Shown piece after piece: positions 1-10,398 of a stretch of DNA of 64,000 nt (its first letter is position 1; every line of letters begins with the position of its first letter). Under the pieces are notes generated by a model. That model made no database searches. It saw nothing but the letters and a program-made list of their open reading frames with translations, and was not told the origin of the DNA. Location of the stretch: NCBI RefSeq assembly GCF_010367455.1, contig NZ_WRPR01000043.1:1-64000 (forward strand), in the 5' to 3' direction. The DNA comes from Candidatus Laterigemmans baculatus (GTDB lineage: Bacteria; Planctomycetota; Planctomycetia; Pirellulales; Pirellulaceae). The translations under genes were made by a program, and so were the position numbers.

Positions 1-74
1 AAGTGTGGTAACTCCAATGTCTACCGGAACTAAGGCTCTCGCGCTAGATACCTACGCTGATCAGCGGATGAAAT

Positions 75-179
75 ATCCGGGCTAGCCCCCGGTTTTCGAC
101 AGCGGCGGGAAAACCGGACGCTAGCGCGTGGCGGCTGATGAAGCATCCTGGCTAGCGCCCGGCGGCTGATGAATGAATC
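75..179. repeat. GCTAGCG-type palindromic repeat, copy 1
   Basis: This intergenic stretch carries the core GCTAGC followed by CCGGTTTTC (89-97), its inverted match GAAAACCGG (109-117), then GCTAGCGCGTGGCGGCTGATGA and a second GCTAGCGCCCGGCGGCTGATGA unit. The same units recur near 23.3, 33.1-33.4 and 42.1-42.3 kb, so this is a dispersed REP-like family rather than a unique terminator. It lies just downstream of the MazG-like gene, which ends at 184. Positions 1-74 show nothing recognisable. Confidence 0.8.
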
Positions 180-183
180 GCCG

Positions 184-561
184 CTACGGGCTGCGGAGCT
201 TGGCGTTTTGCTGGTGGCGGGTGGCGTCTCGGCGGGTCTTTTTCTCGAGGTTTCGGCGGAGGGCCGCTTCGAGATCGATTCCGCTTTGATTCGCCAGACA
301 GATCACGACGAACAGCACGTCGGCGAGTTCGTCACCCAAGTCTCCCAGCGGCTCTCCCGGCTTGGACGATTGTTCGCCGCAGCTTCGCGAGAGGATCCGA
401 GCGACTTCGCCCACCTCCTCAACCAATTGTGCGAGATTCGTCAGCTCGCCGAAGTAGCGGACTCCGATCGTGCGAATCCACTGGTCGACCTGCCGCTGCG
501 CCTCGGCGACCGTGAGTTCTGCCGAGGCGCCATCGGCCCCCGTCTCCTCAGCCTTCGTCAT
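184..561 (-). CDS. MazG-like nucleotide pyrophosphohydrolase
   Basis: A 125-residue protein with the MazG/all-alpha NTP pyrophosphatase signature. The first ExxE (E49, E52, in LVEEVGEVAR) and the second ExxD (E78, D81, in GDELADVLFV) would bind the Mg ions that position an NTP for hydrolysis to NMP and PPi. Single-domain relatives of this size act on non-canonical or damaged nucleotides; the substrate cannot be told from sequence. Its start overlaps the 3' end of the upstream FG-GAP gene by 14 bp, so the two are probably cotranscribed, although no functional link is obvious. All four metal-binding residues are present. Confidence 0.85.
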   Translation of the reverse strand: MTKAEETGADGASAELTVAEAQRQVDQWIRTIGVRYFGELTNLAQLVEEVGEVARILSRSCGEQSSKPGEPLGDLGDELADVLFVVICLANQSGIDLEAALRRNLEKKTRRDATRHQQNAKLRSP

Positions 562-1903
562 TGGCCGGCCCCGCGGTTAGCAGATAGGTTCCGCTTTTCC
601 CAGCCACGGCGATGTCGGTTTTGCCGTCGCCAGTAATATCTTCAGCCACGATCTGCAGTCCGGTCCCCACGCGGCCTTCGTCGATCACGTGGCGCTCAAA
701 CTTTTCCGCCTTGGGATCCCAGGTGTAGTAGTACAGGCAGGGCGGTTCCATGCCGCCGGGGTCTTTTCCATTGTGGGCAAAGTACCGCTTGCCGGTGATC
801 AATTCGTCTTGGCCGTCACCGTTGAGATCGGCAAAGACCATGCTGTGCGGCTGGCTGAAGCCGCGATCGATCAGGTGCTCTTTCCAGACGATCTTGCCGT
901 CCGCCTCACGGCCCACCTGTTCCCACCAGAACAGTCCGTAGTTGTGCCCGTTTCCGTACACGATGTCGTTTTTGCCGTCGCCGTTGAGATCGCGAACCAG
1001 CATTGGGAGACTGGAGTGCAGGTCCCAGTCGCGATGGAATGTCCAGGGCTGGCTCCACGGATCCGCAGCGGGTTGCTCGTACCAGCCTTGGCCGACGAGC
1101 ACATCCGCCTTGCCGTCCCCATTCAAATCGCCGACGCCGACGCCATGGCCGTTGCCGCTCGAACCGAGCTGGTGTGGCTTCATCGTGAGCGGGCCGTTCT
1201 CGCTTTCGCGGACGAACCGCCAGAGGAACATCGGCACGTCCTTGCTCCAGCTGTTGACGACCCACTCGCCGATCCCGTCGCCGTCGACGTCCTCGAGCAA
1301 TTGTCCTTCGTTGGTGCTGTTGCCGGTGTCGACCAACACGTGGGCCGGCCAGATTTTTCCTAGCCGCAGCGCTTCCGGGCCCGGATTCTCGAACCACCGA
1401 ACTTCGGTCGGAATGAACGAACCGGCGACGACGTCCGGCCGCCCGTCCTGGTTGACGTCCATGATGTAGTCGCCGTTGCTTTGGACATAGCCGTTCCAAT
1501 CTTCGATGATCCGCAGCGGCCGCGGAGTCCACTCGGGATTGCGGTACCAATTGCGTCCAGCGACGAGATCGGTTTTTCCATCACCGTCGATATCGGCCGC
1601 CGCAATGCCTTCGTTGGCATCGACGGTGAGCAGGCGGACATCGAACTCGATCGGGTGGTCCGTCGCGGCGGAGCTCGCGGTCTGCGTTTCTGCCGGCTCA
1701 GCCGCGGTCGCATCCAACGCGGGAGAAGTGACGGCAACCGCAACGAGGAGGGCGAACATCCGTCCGACACGATGCCGCGAGGCTCGTCGGCCAGTGCGGG
1801 CATCGCGGTTGCGGGCATCGCGGTTGCGGGCATCGCGGTTGCGGGCATCGCGGTTGCGGGCGGGCACATATCGGGAACGATTTGCGTTTCCTGAGTCGAA
1901 CAT
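548..1903 (-). CDS. Secreted FG-GAP/VCBS repeat protein
   Basis: About 451 residues from the chosen ATG at 1903, which has GAGGA six bases upstream; an in-frame start at 1990 extends the ORF but lacks such support. After a basic stretch made of the repeated pentapeptide RNRDA comes a hydrophobic export segment (FALLVAVAVTSPALDATAAE). The mature part contains about seven calcium-binding FG-GAP/VCBS blades of the DLNGDGKxDxxxG type, for example DIDGDGKTDLVAGRNW, DLNGDGKADVLVGQGW and DITGDGKTDIAVAG. Such proteins are predicted beta-propellers exported to the periplasm or surface and are abundant in planctomycetes; the ligand is unknown. The long charged leader before the signal segment is odd, so the true start could also be the Met near 1759. 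It overlaps the MazG-like gene. Confidence 0.8.
   Translation of the reverse strand: MFDSGNANRSRYVPARNRDARNRDARNRDARNRDARTGRRASRHRVGRMFALLVAVAVTSPALDATAAEPAETQTASSAATDHPIEFDVRLLTVDANEGIAAADIDGDGKTDLVAGRNWYRNPEWTPRPLRIIEDWNGYVQSNGDYIMDVNQDGRPDVVAGSFIPTEVRWFENPGPEALRLGKIWPAHVLVDTGNSTNEGQLLEDVDGDGIGEWVVNSWSKDVPMFLWRFVRESENGPLTMKPHQLGSSGNGHGVGVGDLNGDGKADVLVGQGWYEQPAADPWSQPWTFHRDWDLHSSLPMLVRDLNGDGKNDIVYGNGHNYGLFWWEQVGREADGKIVWKEHLIDRGFSQPHSMVFADLNGDGQDELITGKRYFAHNGKDPGGMEPPCLYYYTWDPKAEKFERHVIDEGRVGTGLQIVAEDITGDGKTDIAVAGKSGTYLLTAGPANDEG
1801..1860. repeat. 15-bp in-frame tandem repeat (4 copies) in the FG-GAP gene
   Basis: Four perfect copies of a 15-bp unit (CATCGCGGTTGCGGG on the plus strand) encode four RNRDA pentapeptides near the N-terminus of the FG-GAP protein. 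Copy-number change would add or remove whole pentapeptides without a frameshift. Confidence 0.95.
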
Positions 1904-2187
1904 CGAGCGTCCTCGGCAGTTGTCGGAAAGGGAGGAGACGGGGTGGGGGAGAGGTGAGCGGCTGGGGAACCGCCGTTGTCGGGGCAACAACGTCGCGGTT
2001 TATCTTACTCGACAGCGTCTCCCAGAGGTTCTCCTGCGAGAAACAGCCCCCCCAGGCCGGAGAGCTTGCCGCGTTCCCCCTTCTCGAGCGGATTTTCGTC
2101 TAAAATTTTGTCAAGTTCGCCTGTGGCGGAGGGCTGGATGCTCTACGCTGGTGCAACTAAACCGAGTTCCACGGCGGGGATGACGCA

Positions 2188-2736
2188 TTGGCTGAGACGC
2201 TTCACTTCGAAGACCTACAGGTTGGTCAGCGGTGGCTGAGTCCCGCACGGACGATCACGGCGGACGACGTCACCGATTTTGCGGAGCTGACCGGAGACCA
2301 CACTCCGCTGCACGCTTCGAATGCCGCAGGTGAATCGAGTTCGCCGTTCGGTCGGCCGGTCGCCCACGGGTTGCTGGGCCTTTCGGTGCTCGCCGGCCTT
2401 TCGTCGGAGCACCCCCGAGTGCAGACCTTAGCGCTTGTCAGCCTCGGTAATTGGGAATTTCGCCGCCCGCTCTACTTTGGCGACACCGTTCACGTGGAGA
2501 CGGAGATCGTCGATCTCGAACCGCACGGCCGCCGAGCGGGCCGGGTGACCTGGCACCGCCGCTTGATCAGTGCCGCCGGTCAGATTCTGCAAGAGGGCTC
2601 GCTGGTCACGCTCGTCGCCGCCCGCACCGCGCACAAGCGAAAGCCGCAACCGGTGGGAGTCGGCGCCAAGCTCAACTCCTACACGGCCGCCTCGGGGCTC
2701 CCCAAAGTCCCCACCGCGGCTTCGCATCCGCGGTAG
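2188..2736 (+). CDS. MaoC-like hot-dog fold dehydratase
   Basis: A 182-residue protein with the MaoC/R-hydratase pattern: an N-terminal FEDLQVGQRW segment, the catalytic Asp37 and His42 in GDHTPLH, and FGRPVAHG, where substrate contacts are expected. Family members hydrate (R)-2-enoyl-CoA or related acyl-CoA thioesters in fatty acid or polyketide metabolism. The start is a TTG with a GCGGGGA sequence about eight bases upstream; no in-frame ATG fits better. The C-terminal 40 residues beyond the fold are low complexity. It stands alone on the plus strand between minus-strand genes, so the sequence gives no pathway. Confidence 0.8.
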   Translation: MAETLHFEDLQVGQRWLSPARTITADDVTDFAELTGDHTPLHASNAAGESSSPFGRPVAHGLLGLSVLAGLSSEHPRVQTLALVSLGNWEFRRPLYFGDTVHVETEIVDLEPHGRRAGRVTWHRRLISAAGQILQEGSLVTLVAARTAHKRKPQPVGVGAKLNSYTAASGLPKVPTAASHPR

Positions 2737-2740
2737 AGGA

Positions 2741-2848
2741 GCCATAGTCGCCTTTCGCTCCGCGAAAGTAGCGTATCCCCCGCAACTTTCGCGGAGCAAA
2801 AGGCGACTCTGCTTGCGCTACTTTCGCGGAGCGAAAGGCGACTATGGC
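2741..2848. repeat. Paired 33-bp inverted repeat (CTTTCGCGGAGCGAAAG family)
   Basis: Arm 2741-2773 and arm 2816-2848 are perfect 33-bp reverse complements. Each arm contains its own smaller hairpin built around CTTTCGCTCCGCGAAAG. A third unit at 2785-2808 matches the right arm with one mismatch. The element fills the gap between the convergent MaoC-like and folD genes, ending three bases from the folD stop. The structure is BIME-like; it may also act as a bidirectional terminator, although no T-run is present. Confidence 0.9.
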
Positions 2849-2851
2849 GGC

Positions 2852-3733
2852 TCAAGAGTTAACAGCCTTGCGGGCTGAGGCGAGGGTATTGCTGAGCAGC
2901 ATGGCGATCGTCAGCGGCCCCACTCCGCCGGGGACGGGCGTGATCGCTCCGGCGACTTGGGCCGCCTCCTCAAAATGCACATCGCCCACGAGCGCGTCGC
3001 CAACGCGGTTGATCCCGACATCGATCACGGTGCAGCCGGGTTTGAGCATCTCGCCGCGGATCATCTGCGGACGGCCGACGGCGGCGACGACGATGTCGGC
3101 CGACCGCACGATCTCAGCCAGGTTCTCCGAGCGGCTGTGGGCGAGGGTGACTGTGGCGTTGCATGCCTCGGGACCGCACGTGCCGTCGCGAGCAGCCAGC
3201 AGTAGCGCCATCGGTTTGCCTACGATCTCGCTCCTTCCCACCACCACCGCGTGTCGACCGGCGACCGGAATTTGGCAGCGGTGCAGGAGCTGGATCACGC
3301 CGTGCGGCGTGCAGGGCAGGAACCGAGGCCGTCCCTGCACCAGGAGCCCCACGTTCTCGGGGCTGAACGCGTCAACGTCCTTGAGCGGGTCGACCGCATC
3401 GAGAACCGCGCGCTCCTCGAAGCCGCGGGGAAGGGGGAGCTGGACCAGAATCCCGTGCACGGTCGGGTCGGCGTTCAGCTGCTCGATCAGCTCCAACAGG
3501 CGAGCGTCCCCGGCCGCCGCGTCCAAGCGATGCAGCCGGCTATCGATGCCCGCCCGTTCGCACGCCCGCTGCTTGTTCCGCACATAGACCTCGCTGGCCG
3601 GATTGTCTCCGACAAGCACTGCGGCCAATCCGGGCCGCGGTCCGCCTGCCTCGAGCAGCGCCGCTACGTCGCGAGCAATCTCGGCTCGAATCTCCGAGGC
3701 GATCTGTTTTCCGTCGAGAATGCGAGCAGTCAT
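2852..3733 (-). CDS. folD: Bifunctional methylene-THF dehydrogenase / methenyl-THF cyclohydrolase
   Basis: A 293-residue cytoplasmic enzyme interconverting 5,10-methylene-THF and 10-formyl-THF with NADP, supplying one-carbon units for purines and formyl-Met. Signatures are complete: [14 protein letters not shown] with the catalytic Lys of the YxxxK motif, [11 protein letters not shown], the NADP-binding [16 protein letters not shown], and the C-terminal [14 protein letters not shown]. The length matches the family (about 285-300). The ATG at 3733 lacks a clear Shine-Dalgarno sequence, but the N-terminus [14 protein letters not shown] is typical for the family. It is monocistronic by context, flanked on both sides by palindromic repeats. 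Confidence 0.97.
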   Translation of the reverse strand: MTARILDGKQIASEIRAEIARDVAALLEAGGPRPGLAAVLVGDNPASEVYVRNKQRACERAGIDSRLHRLDAAAGDARLLELIEQLNADPTVHGILVQLPLPRGFEERAVLDAVDPLKDVDAFSPENVGLLVQGRPRFLPCTPHGVIQLLHRCQIPVAGRHAVVVGRSEIVGKPMALLLAARDGTCGPEACNATVTLAHSRSENLAEIVRSADIVVAAVGRPQMIRGEMLKPGCTVIDVGINRVGDALVGDVHFEEAAQVAGAITPVPGGVGPLTIAMLLSNTLASARKAVNS

Positions 3734-3795
3734 TGCAGTAGGTTTCAGGGAGCAGGTTTCACGTTTCAGCCAGCACGGGGCAGGTTACCGACAAT

Positions 3796-3950
3796 TCGTT
3801 TAACGGCAAGCCGCAGGCGACTGCTTTTCCTACGAGTGCAAAGAGTGGACGACCACCACAAGGAGCGCGAAGCACTAGGCATCGCGTGAGAGGAGCGCGG
3901 AGGAGTACGGAAAACTGAAAAGCAGTCGCCTGCGGCTTGCCGTTAAACGA
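3796..3950. repeat. 34-bp inverted repeat pair (AACGGCAAGCCGCAGGCGACTG family)
   Basis: Arms 3796-3829 and 3917-3950 are perfect reverse complements over 34 bp and enclose an 87-bp unique core. The same arm sequence, with one difference, recurs as a tight hairpin at 58339-58406, so this is a dispersed element and not a local fold. It lies in the gap upstream of folD and downstream of the SDR gene. The core shows no gene. Confidence 0.9.
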
Positions 3951-3956
3951 TTAACC

Positions 3957-4020
3957 TCCCGGCTACCGGCTACCGGCTACCGGCTACCGGCTACCGGCTA
4001 CCGGCTACCGGCTACCGGCT
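3957..4020. repeat. Heptanucleotide tandem repeat (CTACCGG)n
   Basis: About nine near-perfect copies of a 7-bp unit run from the intergenic region into the 3' end of the SDR gene; the SDR stop codon at 3998-4000 is part of the array. Because 7 is not a multiple of 3, gain or loss of a unit upstream of the stop would change the C-terminus of the SDR protein. Confidence 0.95.
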
Positions 4021-4786
4021 TCCGATTCCAGCCTCCGTTGACTTCGATCACTTGCCCGGTGATGAAGCTGGCTTGGGGGGAAATCAGGTACATCGCCGCG
4101 GCGGCGACGTCTTCGGGAGTTCCCCAGCGGTGCATCAGGGCGTCGTTTCGCGCACGAGCGTCCCAGTAGGGGTCGCTGTTTTCGCCCCAAGCGGTGCGGA
4201 TCCAGCCGGGAGCGACGCAGTTGACGCGGATCCGGGGAGCGAGGGTTTGGGCGAGGCTTTTGGCATACGCCATCACGGCGGCTTTGATCGGTCCGAACAG
4301 CTGTCCGGCATCGCCTTCCATCCCGTGCACCGCCTGGTCCCAGCCGATGAACAGCATCGAAGCGGGGAGGGGCGTTGGCGGCGCTTCGAGCATCCTCGCG
4401 GCCACGCTCCGGGCCAGGCGGATCGTCCCCTGCACGTCGACTTCCCACAGCCGAGCCAGCTTGGCGTCAAACGAGAGCCGCGCGGCGGCCCCGGTCAGCA
4501 CGTCGGCTCCGGCGTTGTGGATCCAGGCATCGATCCGGGGCGACCAGGCGAAGGCTTCTTCGACCAGCCGCTCGGCATCGCGGGGATCGGCCAGATCGGC
4601 GGCGACGAGTCGCGGCTCGCTTCCAGCGGCGCGGATCGCCTCGGCCGTCGCCTCGGCCCCCTCGCGGTTGCTGCGATAGTGGATCAGGCACTCGGCCCCC
4701 GAGCGAGCGGCGGCCGTGGCAATCGCTTGCCCAATCCCGCTGCTGCTGCCCGTGACCACCACGTGGTGTCGATCGAGAGGACGCAT
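3998..4786 (-). CDS. SDR-family protein with degenerate active site
   Basis: A 262-residue Rossmann-fold protein starting at the ATG at 4786; an extension to 4831 would overlap the upstream gene. The cofactor motif TGSSSGIG, the AADLAD adenine-contact region and HNAGAD are intact, as is the C-terminal ITGQVIEVNGGW typical of FabG-like SDRs. However, the catalytic YxxxK position reads FGPIK, so the Tyr is Phe. The Ser normally preceding it by about 13 residues is absent (FIGWDQAVHGM), and the structural Asn position reads VDVQG. Only the Lys remains. It may therefore bind NAD(P)H without conventional oxidoreductase chemistry, or use different residues. Its stop codon falls in a heptamer repeat. 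It lies 13 bp after the lipoprotein gene and is probably cotranscribed with it. Confidence 0.8.
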   Translation of the reverse strand: MRPLDRHHVVVTGSSSGIGQAIATAAARSGAECLIHYRSNREGAEATAEAIRAAGSEPRLVAADLADPRDAERLVEEAFAWSPRIDAWIHNAGADVLTGAAARLSFDAKLARLWEVDVQGTIRLARSVAARMLEAPPTPLPASMLFIGWDQAVHGMEGDAGQLFGPIKAAVMAYAKSLAQTLAPRIRVNCVAPGWIRTAWGENSDPYWDARARNDALMHRWGTPEDVAAAAMYLISPQASFITGQVIEVNGGWNRKPVAGSR

Positions 4787-4799
4787 CGTTGGTCGCCGA

Positions 4800-5375
4800 T
4801 CAGTTGAGTGGCAGCGGGCCCTCGTCGACATTGCCGACCATGTGGAAGTGGTTGTGGTCGATGTAGATCACTTCGACCGACTCCCGATCCTCCAGCGTGT
4901 GGGGCACGGGCCAACCGACGATCTCACGCTCGGACGAGTAGATCGTGCACTTGTAGTGAGCGTGGTGCAGCTGGGCCGGTCCGAGCAGCGGGTAGTGCCG
5001 CGGCGGATCGACGTAATCGGCGATCTTCTCTTTGACGATCCGGACGTTGTTCCGCTGCTTCTCGTAGATCAGCGGCACGCCCCCTTGGACCGGGCGGGCT
5101 TTCTCGAGCGCCATCATCACCTCGTGGTCGCTCGGCGGATCGAGTGCCACCGGAGGCCCGCCAGCGGTCGTCGGCCCGAGGATCGGCACGCGATCGTACA
5201 TCTCGTGCCACTCGTGCTTGTCCTCTTGCTTCTGCTGGAAGTAAGGGCTGACCGGAATCGGGAATGAAAAGACCACCGGCAGAGTTCCGGTGTTCAGTCC
5301 ATTGCAGCCCGCACTACTGATGGCGGCGACGCCGGCCAGCAAGCCCAGCAACGTTTTGGAACCGTAACGCGTCAT
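4800..5375 (-). CDS. Putative lipoprotein of unknown function
   Basis: A 191-residue protein with a short signal peptide (KTLLGLLAGVAAISSAGC) ending in a lipobox-like SSAGC, which suggests lipid attachment at about Cys24 and a location in the outer or cytoplasmic membrane. The mature part has no motif I recognise; it is rich in Pro, His and Tyr, with a PPRHYPLLGPAQLHHAHYKC segment and a His-rich end (IDHNHFHMV). The ATG at 5375 is preceded by GGGAAGGG at suitable spacing. The SDR gene follows 13 bp downstream. It is probably a planctomycete-specific conserved protein; the role is unknown. Confidence 0.6.
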   Translation of the reverse strand: MTRYGSKTLLGLLAGVAAISSAGCNGLNTGTLPVVFSFPIPVSPYFQQKQEDKHEWHEMYDRVPILGPTTAGGPPVALDPPSDHEVMMALEKARPVQGGVPLIYEKQRNNVRIVKEKIADYVDPPRHYPLLGPAQLHHAHYKCTIYSSEREIVGWPVPHTLEDRESVEVIYIDHNHFHMVGNVDEGPLPLN

Positions 5376-5611
5376 GTTTCGCCCTTCCCTTGAGCAGCTC
5401 CCCCGGAGGCGACACTACGATCGCGGGGTCTTCCGAGACGGCCTGTTAATCCAATCCCAGCACCGCCGCATACGGTGTCGGTTACCTCTTCTATCGTGTC
5501 AACTTGGAGGGGTCTTGCGGGTTTTCCGGAAGAATCCGCAAAACAGCCCAGAAAACCCAGCCAGGGAAGGGGAAGGAAGAGGGCGGCAGGGTTCAGGTTG
5601 CAGGTTTCAGG

Positions 5612-5779
5612 TCAGCGAAGCAGTACTCGTACTCAGCGAAGCGGTACTCGTACTCAGCGAAGCGGTACTCGTACTCGCAACCGCGCTGGCACCCGCCGCT
5701 GGAGTCTGATCCAAAGAGTGGCCGCAATGATCGAGTACGAGTACCGCTCCGCTGAGTACGAGTACGAGTACGAGTACGA
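5612..5779. repeat. GAGTAC-type repeat, direct and inverted units
   Basis: Three direct copies of a 21-bp unit (TCAGCGAAGCGGTACTCGTAC) occupy 5612-5674, and inverted units made of GAGTAC hexamers around CCGCTCCGCTGA lie at about 5733-5779. The same unit with the same inverted organisation recurs at 13922-14038. It fills most of the 431-bp gap between the lipoprotein gene and the TPR gene. The rest of the gap (5376-5611) shows no gene. Confidence 0.9.
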
Positions 5780-5806
5780 AAGAGAACCTGCTACCTGAAA
5801 CCTTCC

Positions 5807-6142
5807 CTACCTTCCCTGCAGGGCGTGGGCGTGGGCCATTGCGTCTTCGGCCATTTGGATGAACTTCTTGTCCTGCGTTCCGGCCCAGGCTTTCTGGCAG
5901 GTGACGCTCATCGCCGTGAAGTTGAACGATTCCTCCGGCTCCAGCTCGCACGCCTTCTTGCTGTGCTCGACCGCTTCGAGATGGCGGCCCAGCTTGGTGA
6001 GGACGCGTGCCAGGGCGAGATGTCCGAGGGTGAAATCGGGGTGCTCGTCGATGAGCTTGAGCAACGCTTCGAGGGCCTCGTCGTTCTGCTCGGCGTCGAT
6101 GAACTTTTCCGCTTCGCTGTAGGCGGCGTGGGGATCGGACAT
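5807..6142 (-). CDS. Small tetratricopeptide-repeat protein
   Basis: A 111-residue, all-helical protein with about two TPR units (ALEALLKLIDEHPDFTLGHLALARVLTKLG and HLEAVEHSKKACELEPEE, quoted in part). It has no signal peptide, so it is probably a cytoplasmic adaptor. The start chosen is the ATG at 6142 (MSDPHAAYSEAEKF); a TTG at 6160 would add six residues but is no better supported. It lies downstream of ppdK beyond a strong hairpin terminator, so it is either separately transcribed or reached by read-through. The partner is unknown. Confidence 0.7.
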   Translation of the reverse strand: MSDPHAAYSEAEKFIDAEQNDEALEALLKLIDEHPDFTLGHLALARVLTKLGRHLEAVEHSKKACELEPEESFNFTAMSVTCQKAWAGTQDKKFIQMAEDAMAHAHALQGR

Positions 6143-6177
6143 GGCGGGGAAATCGCGCAAGAGGAAGGGGAAATATG

Positions 6178-6209
6178 AAAAACGGGGGCGTGAACTGATT
6201 CACGCCCCC
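6178..6209 (-). terminator. Rho-independent terminator of ppdK
   Basis: A perfect 11-bp stem, GGGGGCGTGAA / TTCACGCCCCC (6184-6194 and 6199-6209), with a 4-nt loop. On the minus strand it is followed by GTTTTTC. It sits 34 bp after the ppdK stop codon. Confidence 0.85.
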
Positions 6210-6243
6210 GCCGATATCCTACCGTAAGGCAGCCGCAGCCGAC

Positions 6244-8925
<2,682 letters not shown>

Positions 8926-9143
8926 CGGGTAGTCCCCTCAAGGGTGCTGCAGGTGTTTCGTTGAATCGACCGCATCGCAATCAAGGGTCGACCGGCGTGG
9001 CGTGGGAGGAGCCCTAGATCGCGGCGGACGGACGGTCGCCGCGCGACCGTCACACGCCCTGCCGACGGATTCTGCCCGCCATGAAAACCGGCGAATGTAG
9101 AGGGGGGCCGGATTAGCGTCAATGACGCAATCGCCCGATCAGC

Positions 9144-10313
9144 TCACTCCATGACCACGCGCACCCCGAGTTTCCGGAGTTGCTCGAGCTGTTCGCCGCC
9201 GGCTGCCTCGCTCAGCGGATTCCCCTTCAAGTAAACCCGCAAATAGGGGGCAAACCGCTTCGCTCCCTCGGCGTCCTTACGGCACATTTCCACCAGGGGA
9301 GCGAGGTCTTCCAGCTTGTTCTCGCGGACCAGCAGCAGATCGAGCTCGGTCAGCGGGGCGAGCGGTTCGAGCGAGGTGATCGCGTTGCGGTCGAGATCGA
9401 GGTTCGTCAGCCAGGCCAGCTTGCCGACCGGCGTGATGTCGGCCAGCCCGTTGCCGGCAACGTCGAGCGACCAGATCTTCGACAGCCCGGCAATCGGCTC
9501 GAGCGTCTTGATCTGATTGTCGGCCATCCACAGCGACCGCAGGTTGCTCATCTTCTTGAGCGGCTCGAGCGAGGCGACTTTGTTCCCCGAGAGGTCGAGC
9601 AACTGGATCGCCGTCAGGTTCTCCAGCGGCTGGATGTCGCTGATCTGATTGCCGGCGAGCGTCACCGACTGCAGCCGCTTGAGCCCCGCGATCGGCTTCA
9701 AGTCGCTGATCGCGTTGTGGGCCAAGTCGATCAGCATCAGCGACGTGCAGTGCTCGAGCCCCTCGAGGCTCTTGATCTCCTTGCCGACTCCCACGACGCG
9801 GGAAATCTGCGCCACATCCTCTTTGGTGATCGGCTCGGTGTTGTACCGCTTCTCAAAAACCTCCGCCCGCACGGCCGCTTCGAGCCCCGGATCGGGGAAC
9901 AGCTTGACCGCCGCCGCTTTCTCCTCGGCCGCCTTCTTTTCCTCAGCCGCTTTCATCTCGGCCGCCTTCTTCTCCGCAGCCGCTTTCTCCGCAGCAGCCT
10001 TTTCAGCCGCCGCTTTCTCCGCAGCAGCCTTCTCAGCAGCAGCCTTCTCGGCAGCCGCCTTCTCCGCAGCAGCCTTCTCGGCGGCGGCCTTGTCAGCAGC
10101 GGCCTTGTCAGCGTCCTCAGCCGGTTTTTCCTCAGCCGGTTTTTCTTCGGCCGGTTTTTCTTCGGCCGGCTTGTCCTCTGCCGGTTTTTCTTCGGCCGGT
10201 GCGGCGGGAGCTTCGGCGGCGGGCTCATCGGCCACCGCAGCGAACCGAGCGGGGACCAATCCGATCAGAACGACCGACAGCAGCAGCGGGAGTGAAAGGC
10301 GAAACGTCGACAT
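9144..10313 (-). CDS. Secreted leucine-rich-repeat protein with Ala/Lys/Glu-rich stalk
   Basis: About 389 residues from the ATG at 10313 (MSTFRLSLPLLLSVVLIGLVPARFAA, a clear signal peptide, quoted over its length); the longer ORF upstream has no coding character. Residues about 35-125 are low complexity, first EEKPAE-type repeats and then many copies of KAAAE, which predict a long charged TolA-like helix. From about residue 150 follow seven 22-residue internalin-type LRRs with consensus LxxLxLxxNxIxDLxPLxxL, then a short cap ending VRVVME. The domain order suggests a periplasmic or surface protein presenting an LRR recognition domain on a helical spacer. Many KAAAE units are 15-bp DNA repeats (about 9960-10200). 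The ligand is unknown. Confidence 0.8.
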   Translation of the reverse strand: MSTFRLSLPLLLSVVLIGLVPARFAAVADEPAAEAPAAPAEEKPAEDKPAEEKPAEEKPAEEKPAEDADKAAADKAAAEKAAAEKAAAEKAAAEKAAAEKAAAEKAAAEKAAAEKKAAEMKAAEEKKAAEEKAAAVKLFPDPGLEAAVRAEVFEKRYNTEPITKEDVAQISRVVGVGKEIKSLEGLEHCTSLMLIDLAHNAISDLKPIAGLKRLQSVTLAGNQISDIQPLENLTAIQLLDLSGNKVASLEPLKKMSNLRSLWMADNQIKTLEPIAGLSKIWSLDVAGNGLADITPVGKLAWLTNLDLDRNAITSLEPLAPLTELDLLLVRENKLEDLAPLVEMCRKDAEGAKRFAPYLRVYLKGNPLSEAAGGEQLEQLRKLGVRVVME

Positions 10314-10398
10314 TGCAATAGACTCGTTCCGAAGGTGGGGAAGGGCGGGGTGGGAGGGCTTCGTCACCGGAACTCCAGCAGGAGCGGTTTCCTCCAGG

